A stretch of DNA of 64,000 bases from Streptomyces venezuelae (GTDB lineage Bacteria > Actinomycetota > Actinomycetes > Streptomycetales > Streptomycetaceae), in assembly GCF_008642355.1 (NCBI RefSeq), contig NZ_CP029193.1:7650001-7714000 (forward strand). Direction: 5' to 3'. The notes beneath the pieces are model-generated. The model searched no databases. It was not told where the DNA came from and saw only the letters and a program-made list of their open reading frames with translations. Below are positions 19,608 through 28,320 of this stretch, one piece after another. Position 1 is the stretch's first letter. Each line of letters starts with the position of its first letter. A program made the translations under genes and the position numbers.

Positions 19608-20395
19608 CCTCTTCCACCCCGGAGTTGACCTCGTACGCCCCCGAGCCCGCCACCGTCGCGGACCGGCCCGTGGTCGAGCTGACGGGCGTCTCCAAGACGT
19701 ACGAGGACGTCGCCGCCCTGCGCGGCGCCGACCTGCTCATCCGGCGCGGTGAACTCCTCGCCATCGTCGGCCCCTCGGGGTCCGGCAAGTCCACGATGCT
19801 CAACATCATGGGCACCTTGGACCGCCCGTCGGCGGGCCGCGTCCGCATCGACGGACACGACGTGGCGGACCTGACCGACCGTGAACTGTCCGCGCTGCGG
19901 GCCGACACCATCGGCTTCGTCTTCCAGCAGTTCCACCTCGCCTTCGGCGTACCGGCGCTGGACAGCGTCGCGGACGGGCTGCTCTACAGCGGCAGGCCGC
20001 GCGGCGAGCGCCGCCGCCTCGCCGAACGGGCGCTGCGCCGCGTCGGCCTCGGCCACCGCCTCTACCACGAGCCGCACCAGCTGTCCGGCGGCGAGAAGCA
20101 GCGCGTGGCCATCGCCCGCGCCGTGCTCGGCGACCCGCCGCTGCTGCTCGCCGACGAACCGACCGGCGCGCTCGACTCACGGTCGGGAGCCGTCGTCATC
20201 GAGCTGCTGCACGAGCTGCACGAGGCCGGGACGACCGTCGTGGTCATCACCCACGACCGGGACATCGCGGCGACCCTGCCCCGCGAGGTGCGCCTCAAGG
20301 ACGGCCGGATCGAACACGACTCGCTCATCGCCGACGGCAGCCCCGCCCCGCACGTTTCCCAGGACGCCCTCGTGCCGCAGGAGGCCCTGCGATGA
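19604..20395 (+). CDS. ABC transporter ATP-binding protein (MacB/LolD-type)
   Basis: 263 residues with Walker [11 protein letters not shown]-loop VFQQFH, signature LSGGEKQR, Walker [13 protein letters not shown] and a switch His in VVITHD. The sequence pattern is that of LolD/MacB ATPases that drive mechanotransmission exporters rather than classic importers. It starts at GTG 19604 overlapping the fusion-protein stop and ends over the permease start (ATGA). It powers export together with the next gene. The substrate is unknown; self-defence or envelope stress are possible roles. Confidence 0.92.
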   Translation: MTSSTPELTSYAPEPATVADRPVVELTGVSKTYEDVAALRGADLLIRRGELLAIVGPSGSGKSTMLNIMGTLDRPSAGRVRIDGHDVADLTDRELSALRADTIGFVFQQFHLAFGVPALDSVADGLLYSGRPRGERRRLAERALRRVGLGHRLYHEPHQLSGGEKQRVAIARAVLGDPPLLLADEPTGALDSRSGAVVIELLHELHEAGTTVVVITHDRDIAATLPREVRLKDGRIEHDSLIADGSPAPHVSQDALVPQEALR

Positions 20396-21642
20396 CCGCG
20401 ATCAAGGAGCTGGAGCGCGCCGCGGCCCCCGAGCCGCCCGAGCCCCCACGACGGCCGAAGCCCGCCCGGATGAACCCCGCCGACGTGCTGCGGGTCGGCG
20501 GCTCCGGGCTGCGCTCCCGGCCGATGCGGGTGTTCCTCTCGGCGCTCGGCATCGCCATCGGCATCGCCGCGATGGTCGGCGTGGTCGGCATCTCCACCTC
20601 CTCCACCGAGGACCTCGACCGCAGGCTGCGGGCGCTCGGCACCAACCTCCTGACGGTGACCCCGGGGCAGAACTTCAGCGGCGGCGAGGCCCACCTGCCG
20701 GAGGGGTCGGTCGACATGATCGCGGCGATGGACGACGTAGAGTCGGTCTCCGCCCTCGGCAAGACGAGCGCCAAGGTGTACCGCAGCGACCACACGCCCG
20801 TGGAGGAGACCGGCGGCCTCAACGTGTCTGCGGCCCGCACGGACCTGCCGAAGTCGGTCGGCGCGGAAATCGTCGACGGCCGCTGGCTCAACGCCGCCAA
20901 CAGCCGCTACCCGGCGGTCGTCCTCGGTCCCAAGGCCGCCGAGCAACTCGGGGTGCACCGGGCGGGGGACGACGTGAAGGTCTGGATCGGCGGCCGCTGG
21001 TTCACCGTCCTCGGCCTGCTCGCCCCGAACGAACTCGTGCCCTCGCTGGACTCGTCCGCCCTCGTGGGCTGGTCCGTCGCGGAGCGCGAACTGGACTTCG
21101 ACGGCTCGCCGACCACCATCTTCACGCGCGCCGACGAGTCGTCCGTCAACGACGTGCAGGAGGTGCTCGGCGCCACCACCAACCCCGAGAACCCCAACGA
21201 GGCCAACGTCTCCCGGCCCTCGGACGCGCTGGCCGCCAAGGAGGCCACCGACGACGCCCTGAGCGGACTGCTGCTCGGCCTCGGCGGGGTGGCCCTGCTC
21301 GTGGGCGGCGTCGGCGTCGCCAACACCATGGTCATCTCCGTCCTGGAACGCCGCTCCGAGATCGGCCTGCGCCGCTCGCTCGGGGCCACCCGCGGCCAGA
21401 TCCGCACCCAGTTCCTGGCCGAGGCCCTGCTCCTGTCCGCGCTCGGCGGCCTCGGCGGTGTCCTGCTCGGCATCGCCGTCACCGGCGGCTACGCCTCATA
21501 CCAGGGCTGGCCCTCCGTCGTCCCCGTCTGGGCGATGGCCGGCGGCGTCGGCGCCACGCTCGTCATCGGCGGTCTCGCCGGGTTCTACCCGGCGGTACGC
21601 GCGGCACGGCTGCCCCCGACCGAGGCCCTGGCGACGACATGA
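20392..21642 (+). CDS. MacB-type ABC transporter permease
   Basis: 416 residues: one N-terminal helix ([20 protein letters not shown]), a long extracytoplasmic domain (about residues 70-285), and three C-terminal helices in the FtsX arrangement ([20 protein letters not shown] and following). This MacB/FtsX topology matches the ATPase directly upstream. A Pro/Glu-rich cytoplasmic segment precedes the first helix. It is the last gene of the four-gene operon. The 200 nt downstream, before a convergent gene, hold no gene and no strong hairpin that I could see. Confidence 0.9.
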   Translation: MTAIKELERAAAPEPPEPPRRPKPARMNPADVLRVGGSGLRSRPMRVFLSALGIAIGIAAMVGVVGISTSSTEDLDRRLRALGTNLLTVTPGQNFSGGEAHLPEGSVDMIAAMDDVESVSALGKTSAKVYRSDHTPVEETGGLNVSAARTDLPKSVGAEIVDGRWLNAANSRYPAVVLGPKAAEQLGVHRAGDDVKVWIGGRWFTVLGLLAPNELVPSLDSSALVGWSVAERELDFDGSPTTIFTRADESSVNDVQEVLGATTNPENPNEANVSRPSDALAAKEATDDALSGLLLGLGGVALLVGGVGVANTMVISVLERRSEIGLRRSLGATRGQIRTQFLAEALLLSALGGLGGVLLGIAVTGGYASYQGWPSVVPVWAMAGGVGATLVIGGLAGFYPAVRAARLPPTEALATT

Positions 21643-21843
21643 GACCGCCACCGGCCGCCTGAAGACCGTCCGCGAGGCACCAGCAAGGGCCTCAGGGACC
21701 GCGGTGCTCCTGCTGGAGCCGTCCCCCGTGCCACAGGCGCACCGCGCCCGTCCGCGCCGCCTCCGGGCCGATCCCGGAACGCGACGCGGGCGGGACCCGG
21801 CGCTGTCCGGCCGCGATCAGCCACCGGTCAGCGGATCAGCCCG

Positions 21844-22860
21844 TCAGATGGCCGGTCGGCCCGTCAGCCCCGCCACCCGTGCCAGCCGCCGGAACGAGTC
21901 GAGGAGCGCGGCCCGGTCGTACGTACTGGTCGTGACCAGCACCTCCTGCGCCCCGCTCTCCTTGATCACCCGCTCCAGCTCGTCGGCGACCTGCTCCTCC
22001 GTGCCGTGCACGTGGCCGGTCAGCCCCGACTCGTAGAAGCCGCGCTCCTTCTCCGTCATGGTCAGGGACTCCACGCGCTCGGCCGGCGGCAGCGGCGGGA
22101 ACGTGCCGTGCGTGCGCGAGTACGCCATCGACCAGGCCTCCGGCACGAGCAGCCGCCGTGCCGCCTCGCGGCTCTCCGCCACGGCGACACTGCCCGCGAT
22201 CATGACGTACGGCTCCGCGAGCCACGGTGAGGGGCGGAACCCGCTCCGGTACCGCTCGATGCCGCGCAGCATCTTCTCGCGGCCCCGGATGTCCCCGATG
22301 ACCAGCGGAAGGCCCGCGTCGGCGGCGATCGTCGCACCCTCGCCCACCGCCAGGACGTACGGCGGGACGGTCAGGCCCTCGGCGGGCCGGGCCCGCACGC
22401 CCGTCCCCGAGGTGCCGCGGAACCAGTCGAGCACCTCGCCGAGCTGCGCCGCGAAGTCCGCCGCGTCGTGCTTGTCGCGGCCCAGTGCCTTGCGTACCCC
22501 GTCGGTGAAGCCGACCGACCGGCCGAGCCCCATGTCGATCCGCCCGGGGAAGAGCGATTCGAGCACCCCGAACTGCTCGGCCACCACCAGGGACTGATGG
22601 TTCGGCAGCATCACGCCACCGGTGCCGACCCGGATGGTGCGGGTGGCCGCGGCGACGGCCGACGCGAGGACGGTGGGCGCCGAGCCCGCGACGCCGGGCA
22701 CCCCGTGGTGCTCGGAGACCCAGAAGCGATGGAATCCGAGCGCCTCGACGTCCCGCGCCAGGCGCACGGTGTCGCGCAGGGCCTCGGGGCCGTCGTGCCC
22801 CTCCCGGGTGCGCGATCGGTCGAGGACGGAGAACCGGGTTGCCGCGATCACTGAGCTCAC
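21844..22860 (-). CDS. LLM-class (luciferase-like) flavin-dependent oxidoreductase
   Basis: A 338-residue single-domain protein of the bacterial luciferase-like monooxygenase family. FHRFWVSEHHG and the MLPNHQSLVVAEQFGVL segment are typical of the group with small aliphatic or unknown substrates (MsnO8/YhbW-like). It would use FMNH2 or F420-type reduced flavin and oxygen. The start is GTG at 22860, 82 nt from a divergent HAD gene. No neighbouring gene suggests a substrate, so it is likely a stand-alone enzyme. Confidence 0.85.
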   Translation of the reverse strand: MSSVIAATRFSVLDRSRTREGHDGPEALRDTVRLARDVEALGFHRFWVSEHHGVPGVAGSAPTVLASAVAAATRTIRVGTGGVMLPNHQSLVVAEQFGVLESLFPGRIDMGLGRSVGFTDGVRKALGRDKHDAADFAAQLGEVLDWFRGTSGTGVRARPAEGLTVPPYVLAVGEGATIAADAGLPLVIGDIRGREKMLRGIERYRSGFRPSPWLAEPYVMIAGSVAVAESREAARRLLVPEAWSMAYSRTHGTFPPLPPAERVESLTMTEKERGFYESGLTGHVHGTEEQVADELERVIKESGAQEVLVTTSTYDRAALLDSFRRLARVAGLTGRPAI

Positions 22861-22942
22861 ACAGGGTTCAACGCGCGCGGCTCGCCAGGATTCCCGGCGG
22901 CCCGCCTCGCGGATCGCCGTGGGACGCTTCTACGCTGTCGAC

Positions 22943-23452
22943 GTGACGGAAGACAGCAGATCCCGCAAGGACGGCGCCAGGCCCCTGGCCGTGTTCGACC
23001 TGGACGGCACCCTGGCGGACACCGGGCACCGGCAGCGTTTCCTGGAGCGCAGGCCCCGCGACTGGGACGCGTTCTTCGCCGCGGCGCCTCAGGACCCGCC
23101 GCTGGCCCGCGGCGTCGAGCTGGCCCTCGCGAGCACGGCGGAGTGCGAGGTCGTCTATCTGACCGGCCGCCCTGAGCGCTGCCGTGCCGACACGGTGGAC
23201 TGGCTGGCACGCCAGGGGCTGCCGGAGGGACGGATCTGGATGCGCCGCAACAACGACAGGCGCCCCGCACGCCGCACCAAACTGGAGACCCTCCAAGAGA
23301 TCGCCCGCAAACGGACGGTCCGCATGCTGGTGGACGACGACGAGCTGGTCTGCGCCGAGGCGGAGCGCGCCGGTTTCACCGTCGTCCGGGTGACCTGGGC
23401 GAACACGCCGGAGGCGCTGAAGGACGCCCAGGAACGCGAGGGCCGTACCTGA
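22943..23452 (+). CDS. HAD-superfamily phosphatase, polynucleotide kinase 3'-phosphatase-like
   Basis: 169 residues with HAD motif I FDLDGTLAD, a motif II region VYLTGRPE and motif III/IV region MLVDDDELV. Absence of a large cap domain and the RPERCR context resemble the phosphatase half of T4-type polynucleotide kinase, a family common as stand-alone proteins in Streptomyces. Substrate is not determined by sequence. It starts at GTG 22943 and converges with the dodecin gene 12 nt downstream. Confidence 0.75.
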   Translation: MTEDSRSRKDGARPLAVFDLDGTLADTGHRQRFLERRPRDWDAFFAAAPQDPPLARGVELALASTAECEVVYLTGRPERCRADTVDWLARQGLPEGRIWMRRNNDRRPARRTKLETLQEIARKRTVRMLVDDDELVCAEAERAGFTVVRVTWANTPEALKDAQEREGRT

Positions 23453-23464
23453 GGACGACTGGGT

Positions 23465-23686
23465 TCAGACCTCCGCGTCGTCCTCCAGCCGGAAGCCCAC
23501 CTTCAGGCCGACCTGGTAGTGCTGGATCTCGCCGTCCAGGATGTGGCCGCGCACCTGCGTGACCTCGAACCAGTCCAGCGAGCGGAGCGTCTGCGAGGCC
23601 CGCGCGATGCCGTTGCGGATCGCCTGGTCGACGCCCTCGTGAGAGGTGCCGACGATCTCGGTGACACGGTACGTGTGGTTCGACAT
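23465..23686 (-). CDS. Dodecin (flavin-binding storage protein)
   Basis: A 73-residue protein with the dodecin pattern: TYRVTEIVGTS at the start, a single helix (GVDQAIRNGIARASQTL), DWFEV and a C-terminal strand VGLKVGFRLE. Dodecins form dodecamers that bind FMN, FAD or CoA. ATG at 23686 is preceded by a clear GGAGGAA; a longer reading from 23758 adds a low-quality extension without one. In this window rich in flavoenzymes it may buffer free flavin, but there is no direct link. Confidence 0.9.
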   Translation of the reverse strand: MSNHTYRVTEIVGTSHEGVDQAIRNGIARASQTLRSLDWFEVTQVRGHILDGEIQHYQVGLKVGFRLEDDAEV

Positions 23687-23815
23687 GAGGATGTTCCTCC
23701 GGGCCGTCGGGTGGGGCCGTACGGCAGGGTGCCGTACGGCGCCGGTAAGTGCCGTCACTCCACCGTGCCCCAGTCGCTCCCGTGGCGCGAGACGACGGCG
23801 GCACGGCGTACCCCC

Positions 23816-23844
23816 TTGACCAGTTCATTGGTACGGACCAAAAT
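23816..23844 (+). promoter_or_regulatory. Promoter with an embedded palindromic operator for the sugar-binding lipoprotein
   Basis: TTGACC (23816-23821) and CAAAAT (23839-23844) are separated by 17 nt. The palindrome TTGGTACGGACCAA (23828-23841) lies in the spacer and overlaps the -10. TGGTnnnnACCA is the core layout of DasR-type (GntR) sites that control amino-sugar uptake genes in Streptomyces. Binding here would block polymerase. The site is 78 nt ahead of the GTG start. Confidence 0.5.
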
Positions 23845-23918
23845 CCAGCCAGTACCCGTTCGAGCAGCGCTGCTCACCCCCCGCGTCGGGCTGACCTTCC
23901 CCTGTCCGCAGGCAGAAA

Positions 23919-25208
23919 GTGACCCACGTGAGACCGCACCACCGCGCCGCCGTGTCCCTGGCGCTCGCCCTCTCCTCCACCGTCCTGGTCGCCGGGTGCG
24001 GCATGCTGCCGGGCGGTGACGACTCCAGGACCGTCACGGTCTGGCTGATGAAGGACAGCGCTTCGCCGGAGTTCATCGAGCGCTTCACGTCGGACTTCGA
24101 GAAGGAGCACGACGACATCGACCTGGACATCCGCATCCAGGAATGGACCGGCATCGGCGCCAAGGTGAAGAAGGCGCTCAAGGAGGAGGGCGGCGAAGGA
24201 CCCGAGGTCATCGAGGTCGGCAACACCCAGGTCGCGCAGTACGTCGACGAGGGCGGCCTGTACGACCTGACCCTGGAGTCCGCACGCGACCTCGGCATGG
24301 ACGACTGGCTGCCGGGCCTCGCCGAACCGGGCCGCTACCGCGGCGCCCAGTACGGCATCCCCTGGTACGCCGCCAACCGCGTCGTCATCTACAACAAGGA
24401 CCTGTTCGCCGCGGCCGGCATCAAGACGCCGCCCCGCACCCGCGCGGAGTGGCTGGAGGCCACGGAGAAGCTCAACACCGGCGGCAACCAGGGCATCTAC
24501 CTCGCGGGCCAGGACTGGTACACCCTCTCCGGTTTCATCTGGGACGAGGGCGGCGAGCTCGCCAAGGAGACCAAGGAGTCCTCCGGCGACTGGCGCGGCA
24601 CCCTGCACACGCCCGAGGCGCTGCGCGGCATGGAGTTCTACCGGCAGTTGCAGGCGCTCGGCCGGGGCCCGCGCGACGCCGACGAGGAACACCCGCCACA
24701 GACCGGCGTGTTCGCGGACGGCAATGTCGCGCAGATCGTCGCGGTGCCCGGCGCGGCCCGCGCCATCGAGGAGAAGAACCCCGAGCTCAAGGGCAAGCTC
24801 GGCTACTTCCCCGTCCCGGGCAAGAAGGCCGGCAAGCCCGCCGCCGTCTTCACCGGCGGCTCCGACCTCGTCGTGCCCGAGCACAGCGACGACCACAAGG
24901 GCGCCGTCAAGGTGATCGAGGCCCTCGCGGGCAAGAAGTGGCAGACCGAGTTGGCGCGGACCATGAACTACGTCCCGAACAAGGCGAAGCTGGCGCCGGC
25001 GGTCGCCGACCAGGAGGGCGCGGCGGCGATGGCTGTCGGCGCGGCGAACGGCCGGGCGACCCCCAACTCCCCGCGCTGGGCGGAGGTCGAGGCCGACAAC
25101 CCGATCAAGGGGTACATGACGAAGGTCCTGATGGGTGGCGACCCGGCGACCGAGGCCCGCAAGGCGTCGGCCCGGATCACCAGGGCCCTGGACGTCGGCG
25201 GCCTGTGA
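23919..25208 (+). CDS. Sugar ABC transporter substrate-binding lipoprotein (orphan)
   Basis: A 429-residue family-1 extracellular solute-binding protein. The signal peptide ends in a lipobox LVAGC (Cys near residue 27), and the mature part has the two-lobe pattern of carbohydrate binders (TVTVWLMKDSASPEF; GEGPEVIEVGNTQVAQYV). GTG 23919 and GTG 23928 are both possible starts. No permease or ATPase gene is adjacent, so it must work with components encoded elsewhere (MsiK-type ATPases are commonly shared in Streptomyces). A GntR-like palindrome overlaps its promoter, pointing to an amino sugar or chito-oligosaccharide as ligand; that is inference. Confidence 0.88.
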   Translation: MTHVRPHHRAAVSLALALSSTVLVAGCGMLPGGDDSRTVTVWLMKDSASPEFIERFTSDFEKEHDDIDLDIRIQEWTGIGAKVKKALKEEGGEGPEVIEVGNTQVAQYVDEGGLYDLTLESARDLGMDDWLPGLAEPGRYRGAQYGIPWYAANRVVIYNKDLFAAAGIKTPPRTRAEWLEATEKLNTGGNQGIYLAGQDWYTLSGFIWDEGGELAKETKESSGDWRGTLHTPEALRGMEFYRQLQALGRGPRDADEEHPPQTGVFADGNVAQIVAVPGAARAIEEKNPELKGKLGYFPVPGKKAGKPAAVFTGGSDLVVPEHSDDHKGAVKVIEALAGKKWQTELARTMNYVPNKAKLAPAVADQEGAAAMAVGAANGRATPNSPRWAEVEADNPIKGYMTKVLMGGDPATEARKASARITRALDVGGL

Positions 25209-25234
25209 CCACCGACGTCCAGTGAATGCGGTGG
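25209..25234. terminator. Possible bidirectional hairpin between convergent operons
   Basis: CCACCG (25209-25214) pairs with CGGTGG (25229-25234) across a 14-nt loop in the 39-nt gap between the convergent lipoprotein gene and the ergothioneine operon. The stem is short, so this is a weak call. Confidence 0.3.
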
Positions 25235-25247
25235 AGCCGGGCGGGAG

Positions 25248-26210
25248 TTACGCCACCGTGCTCAGCGACAGCGCGAAGCGCCCCCTCTCGTCCGTCCACC
25301 AGTGCGCCAGTTCGAGACCGGCGGCGGCCAGTTCGGCACGTACGCCGTCCTCGCGGAACTTCGCCGAGATCTCCGTGCGCATCTCCTCACCCGCGGCGAA
25401 GTCGACCGCGAGGTCGAGCGCGTGGATCTTCACCGTCTGGTCGGCCGTGGAGCGCAGCCGCATCTCGATCCACTCGTGCTCGCGGTCCCAGACGGCCACG
25501 TGCTCGAACGCGTCCGGGTCGAAGTCCCCGGCCAGCTCGCGGTTGATGACCGTCAGGACGTTCTTGTTGAACGCGGCGGTCACGCCCGTCCCGTCGTCGT
25601 ACGCGGAGACGAGGGCCGACTCGTCCTTGACCAGGTCCGTGCCGAGGAGCAGCGCGTCGCCGGGGGAGAGCAGGTCGTGCACGGAGGCGAGGAACGCGGC
25701 GCGTTCGGCGGGCAGCAGGTTGCCGATCGTGCCGCCGAGGAACGCGACCAGGCGCGGCCCGGGGGTGCCGGGCAGCGCGAGGCCGCGGGTGAAGTCGGCG
25801 ATCAGGGCGTGCACGTCGAGCGAGGGCCGCTGCGCGAGCAGGGTGTTCGCGGCTCCGGTCAGCGCGCTCTCGCTCACGTCGACGGGGACGTAGGTGCGCA
25901 GGTACGCCATGGCGTCGATGAGGTGGCGGGTCTTCTCCGAGGAGCCCGAGCCCAGCTCGATCAGCGTCCGCGCCTGTGTGATCTCGGCGATCCGGTCGGC
26001 GCGGGCGACGAGGATCTCGCGTTCGGCGCGGGTCGGGTAGTACTCGGGCAGAGTGGTGATCTCCTCGAAGAGGGCGCTGCCGCGCGCGTCGTAGAACCAC
26101 TTGGGCGGCAGTGTCTTCGGGGTGCGGGTGAGGCCCTGGAGGACGTCGGCGCGCAGCGCGGCGCCGGTGGCGTCCTCGGGCAGGGTGCGGGTCAGCAGGA
26201 ACGGACTCAC
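25248..26210 (-). CDS. egtD: L-histidine N-alpha-methyltransferase (hercynine synthase)
   Basis: A 320-residue SAM-dependent methyltransferase that trimethylates histidine to hercynine. The SAM-binding segment LIELGSGSSEKTRHLIDA (about residue 80) and LPPKWFYDARGSALFEEIT at the N-terminus are diagnostic of EgtD, as are GGTIGNL and the C-terminal AHWWTDERGRFALS. It starts at GTG 26210, overlapping the egtC stop by 4 nt, and is the last gene of egtABCD. Confidence 0.95.
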   Translation of the reverse strand: MSPFLLTRTLPEDATGAALRADVLQGLTRTPKTLPPKWFYDARGSALFEEITTLPEYYPTRAEREILVARADRIAEITQARTLIELGSGSSEKTRHLIDAMAYLRTYVPVDVSESALTGAANTLLAQRPSLDVHALIADFTRGLALPGTPGPRLVAFLGGTIGNLLPAERAAFLASVHDLLSPGDALLLGTDLVKDESALVSAYDDGTGVTAAFNKNVLTVINRELAGDFDPDAFEHVAVWDREHEWIEMRLRSTADQTVKIHALDLAVDFAAGEEMRTEISAKFREDGVRAELAAAGLELAHWWTDERGRFALSLSTVA

Positions 26211-26962
26211 GCGGGGGGCTCCTTGAGCGGGGTCAGCAGTACGTCGGTGCGGCTTGCGGCGAGCAGGGTGCGGTCGGGCACCTCGCGCCAGTGCGGGTCG
26301 TCGTCGTAGGGCTCGGAGGCCACGACGGTGCGGCGGCCGGGTTCCGCGAGGTACCAGAGGGTGTCGCCCCAGGCGGTCGCGGCGATCGTGTCGCCATTGG
26401 TGAGCAGGAGGTTGAGGCGCGAGCCTGGCGCGGCCTCGGCGACTTCCAGGACGGTGTCCGCGAGGGCCTGCGCCTCCTCGTCGCCGCGGCGCAGCCGGTT
26501 CAGGACGAGCGCCCACACCAGCGCGGAGTCGCAGCGCGCCTCCATCGAGAGCAGCTCGGCGGGGGGCAGGCCCTGTGCGAGCGCGGCGAGGGAGCGGGGC
26601 CAGCCGGTCAGCGCGCCGTTGTGGCTGAACAGCCACGGTCCGGCGGCGAAGGGCGCCGCCGCGGCCTCGCCGTCCGCGCCCGAGAGCGTCGCGTCGCGCA
26701 CCGCGCCGAGTACGGCCCCGGAGCGCACGACCCGCGCCAGATCGGCGAACGAGCCGTCGCCCCAGATGGGCCCGGAGCGGCGGTAGCGGGCGGGCACGGG
26801 GTCCCCCTCGGCGTACCAGCCCACACCGAAACCGTCGGCGTTGACGGTCCCGTGGCGCTGCATCCGGGGCTCCCAGGACTGCCGGAACAGGCTGTGCGCG
26901 GGCGCCACCAGGACACTCCCGAGCGGCTCCGGCGGCCCCAGGTACGCAAGGTGACGGCACAT
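26207..26962 (-). CDS. egtC: Gamma-glutamyl-hercynylcysteine sulfoxide hydrolase
   Basis: A 251-residue class II glutamine-amidotransferase-fold hydrolase. The protein begins MCRHLAYLG, leaving Cys2 as the N-terminal nucleophile after Met removal; DGFGVGWYA and FSHNGALTGW are family motifs. It removes glutamate from gamma-glutamyl-hercynylcysteine sulfoxide made by EgtB. Longer upstream readings in this frame overlap egtB and would bury the catalytic Cys, so ATG at 26962 is secure. The start shares a base with the egtB stop (TGATG). Confidence 0.95.
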   Translation of the reverse strand: MCRHLAYLGPPEPLGSVLVAPAHSLFRQSWEPRMQRHGTVNADGFGVGWYAEGDPVPARYRRSGPIWGDGSFADLARVVRSGAVLGAVRDATLSGADGEAAAAPFAAGPWLFSHNGALTGWPRSLAALAQGLPPAELLSMEARCDSALVWALVLNRLRRGDEEAQALADTVLEVAEAAPGSRLNLLLTNGDTIAATAWGDTLWYLAEPGRRTVVASEPYDDDPHWREVPDRTLLAASRTDVLLTPLKEPPA

Positions 26963-28320
26963 CAGGCAGACCCCGGCAGCGGCGTCTCGGTGGGTCCCGC
27001 GTCCCGCGCGGTGCGGAATCCGGCGAAGATCTGCCGCCGCACCGGGTGGTCCCAGTTGCGGAACGTGCCGCGGCAGGCCACCTCGTCGACGGAGAACGCG
27101 CCGCCGCGCAGCACCTTGTAGTCGCCGCCGAAGAAGACGTCCGAGTACTCGCGGTAGGGGAAGGCGGCGAAGCCCGGATAGGGCAGGAAGTCGCCGGACG
27201 TCCACTCCCACACGTCACCGATCAACTGGCGTACACCGAGCGGCGATTCCCCCGCCGGATAGCTTCCCGCGGGTGCGGGACGCAGGTGCCGCTGCCCCAG
27301 GTTGGCGCGCTCGGGTGTGGGGTCCGCGTCGCCCCACGGGTAGCGCGTCGACCGGTCGGTCACCGGGTCGTACCGCGCGGCCTTCTCCCACTCCTCCTCG
27401 CTGGGCAGGCGCCGGCCCGCCCAGCGCGCGTACGCGTCGGCCTCGTACCAGCTGACGTGCAGCACCGGCTCGTCGTCCGGCACCGGCTCGACCGTCCCGA
27501 AGCGCCGCCGCAGCCACTGACCGCCCTCGCGCCGCCAGAACAGCGGCGCGCACAGGTTGTGGCGGCGGACCATCGCCCAGCCCGCCGGGTCCCACCAATG
27601 CATCCGTTCGTATCCGCCGTCCTCGATGAAGCGCCGGTACGCGCCGTTCGTCACCGGGGTCGTGTCGATGAAGAACGGCGGGACGAGACGGTGGTGCGCC
27701 GGACGTTCGTTGTCGAGGGCCCACGGCTCCGTGGACGTCCCCATCGTGAACGGGCCACCGGGCACGAGGACTTCGGCCGGTCCCGTGAACGGCTCGCAGG
27801 AGGGCGGGTCCGGCGCGGTCAGCGCGGTCTGCCCCGACCGCAGCTGGTGCGTGATGAGCATCGTCTCGTCGTGCTGCTGCTCGTGCTGCGCGATCATCCC
27901 GAACGCGAAACCCGCGTCGGTGAGCGGCGTGCCGCGGAACGGGGTTCTCTCCAGCACGTCGAGCGCGCGCCCCCGCACCTCGGCCGCGTAACCGCGGGCC
28001 TCCGCGGGCGCCAGCAGCGGCAGGCTCGGGCGTTCGGCGCGGGGATGCTCGAAGGCGTCGTACAGCGGATCGATCTCGGGCCGCATGGCCTCCCGGCCCG
28101 CGACCGCCCGCAGCAGCCACTGCTCCTCCTGGTTGCCGATGTGCGCCAGGTCCCAGACCAGCGGCGACATCAACGGCGAGTGCTGCGCGGTCAGTTCGGT
28201 GTCCTCCACGCAGGAGGTGAGGAGGGTCGTGCGCTCCCGGGCGGCGAGGAGCGCGGCCAAGGCGCGCTCCCGCAGGGCCTCCGGGTCGGTCGTTTCCGGG
28301 TCGGTGGTGGAGCCGGTCAT
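26962..28320 (-). CDS. egtB: Ergothioneine sulfoxide synthase (hercynine oxygenase)
   Basis: 452 residues: an N-terminal DinB-like part with the iron-binding HEQQHDE (HX3HXE, about residue 145) and the first His in DLAHIGNQEEQW, then a C-terminal formylglycine-generating-enzyme fold (PGGPFTMGT, RLPSEEEWEKAARY, GDVWEWT, RGGAFS). EgtB uses non-haem iron and oxygen to join hercynine and gamma-glutamyl-cysteine as the sulfoxide. The ATG at 28320 overlaps the egtA stop by 4 nt. Confidence 0.96.
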   Translation of the reverse strand: MTGSTTDPETTDPEALRERALAALLAARERTTLLTSCVEDTELTAQHSPLMSPLVWDLAHIGNQEEQWLLRAVAGREAMRPEIDPLYDAFEHPRAERPSLPLLAPAEARGYAAEVRGRALDVLERTPFRGTPLTDAGFAFGMIAQHEQQHDETMLITHQLRSGQTALTAPDPPSCEPFTGPAEVLVPGGPFTMGTSTEPWALDNERPAHHRLVPPFFIDTTPVTNGAYRRFIEDGGYERMHWWDPAGWAMVRRHNLCAPLFWRREGGQWLRRRFGTVEPVPDDEPVLHVSWYEADAYARWAGRRLPSEEEWEKAARYDPVTDRSTRYPWGDADPTPERANLGQRHLRPAPAGSYPAGESPLGVRQLIGDVWEWTSGDFLPYPGFAAFPYREYSDVFFGGDYKVLRGGAFSVDEVACRGTFRNWDHPVRRQIFAGFRTARDAGPTETPLPGSA

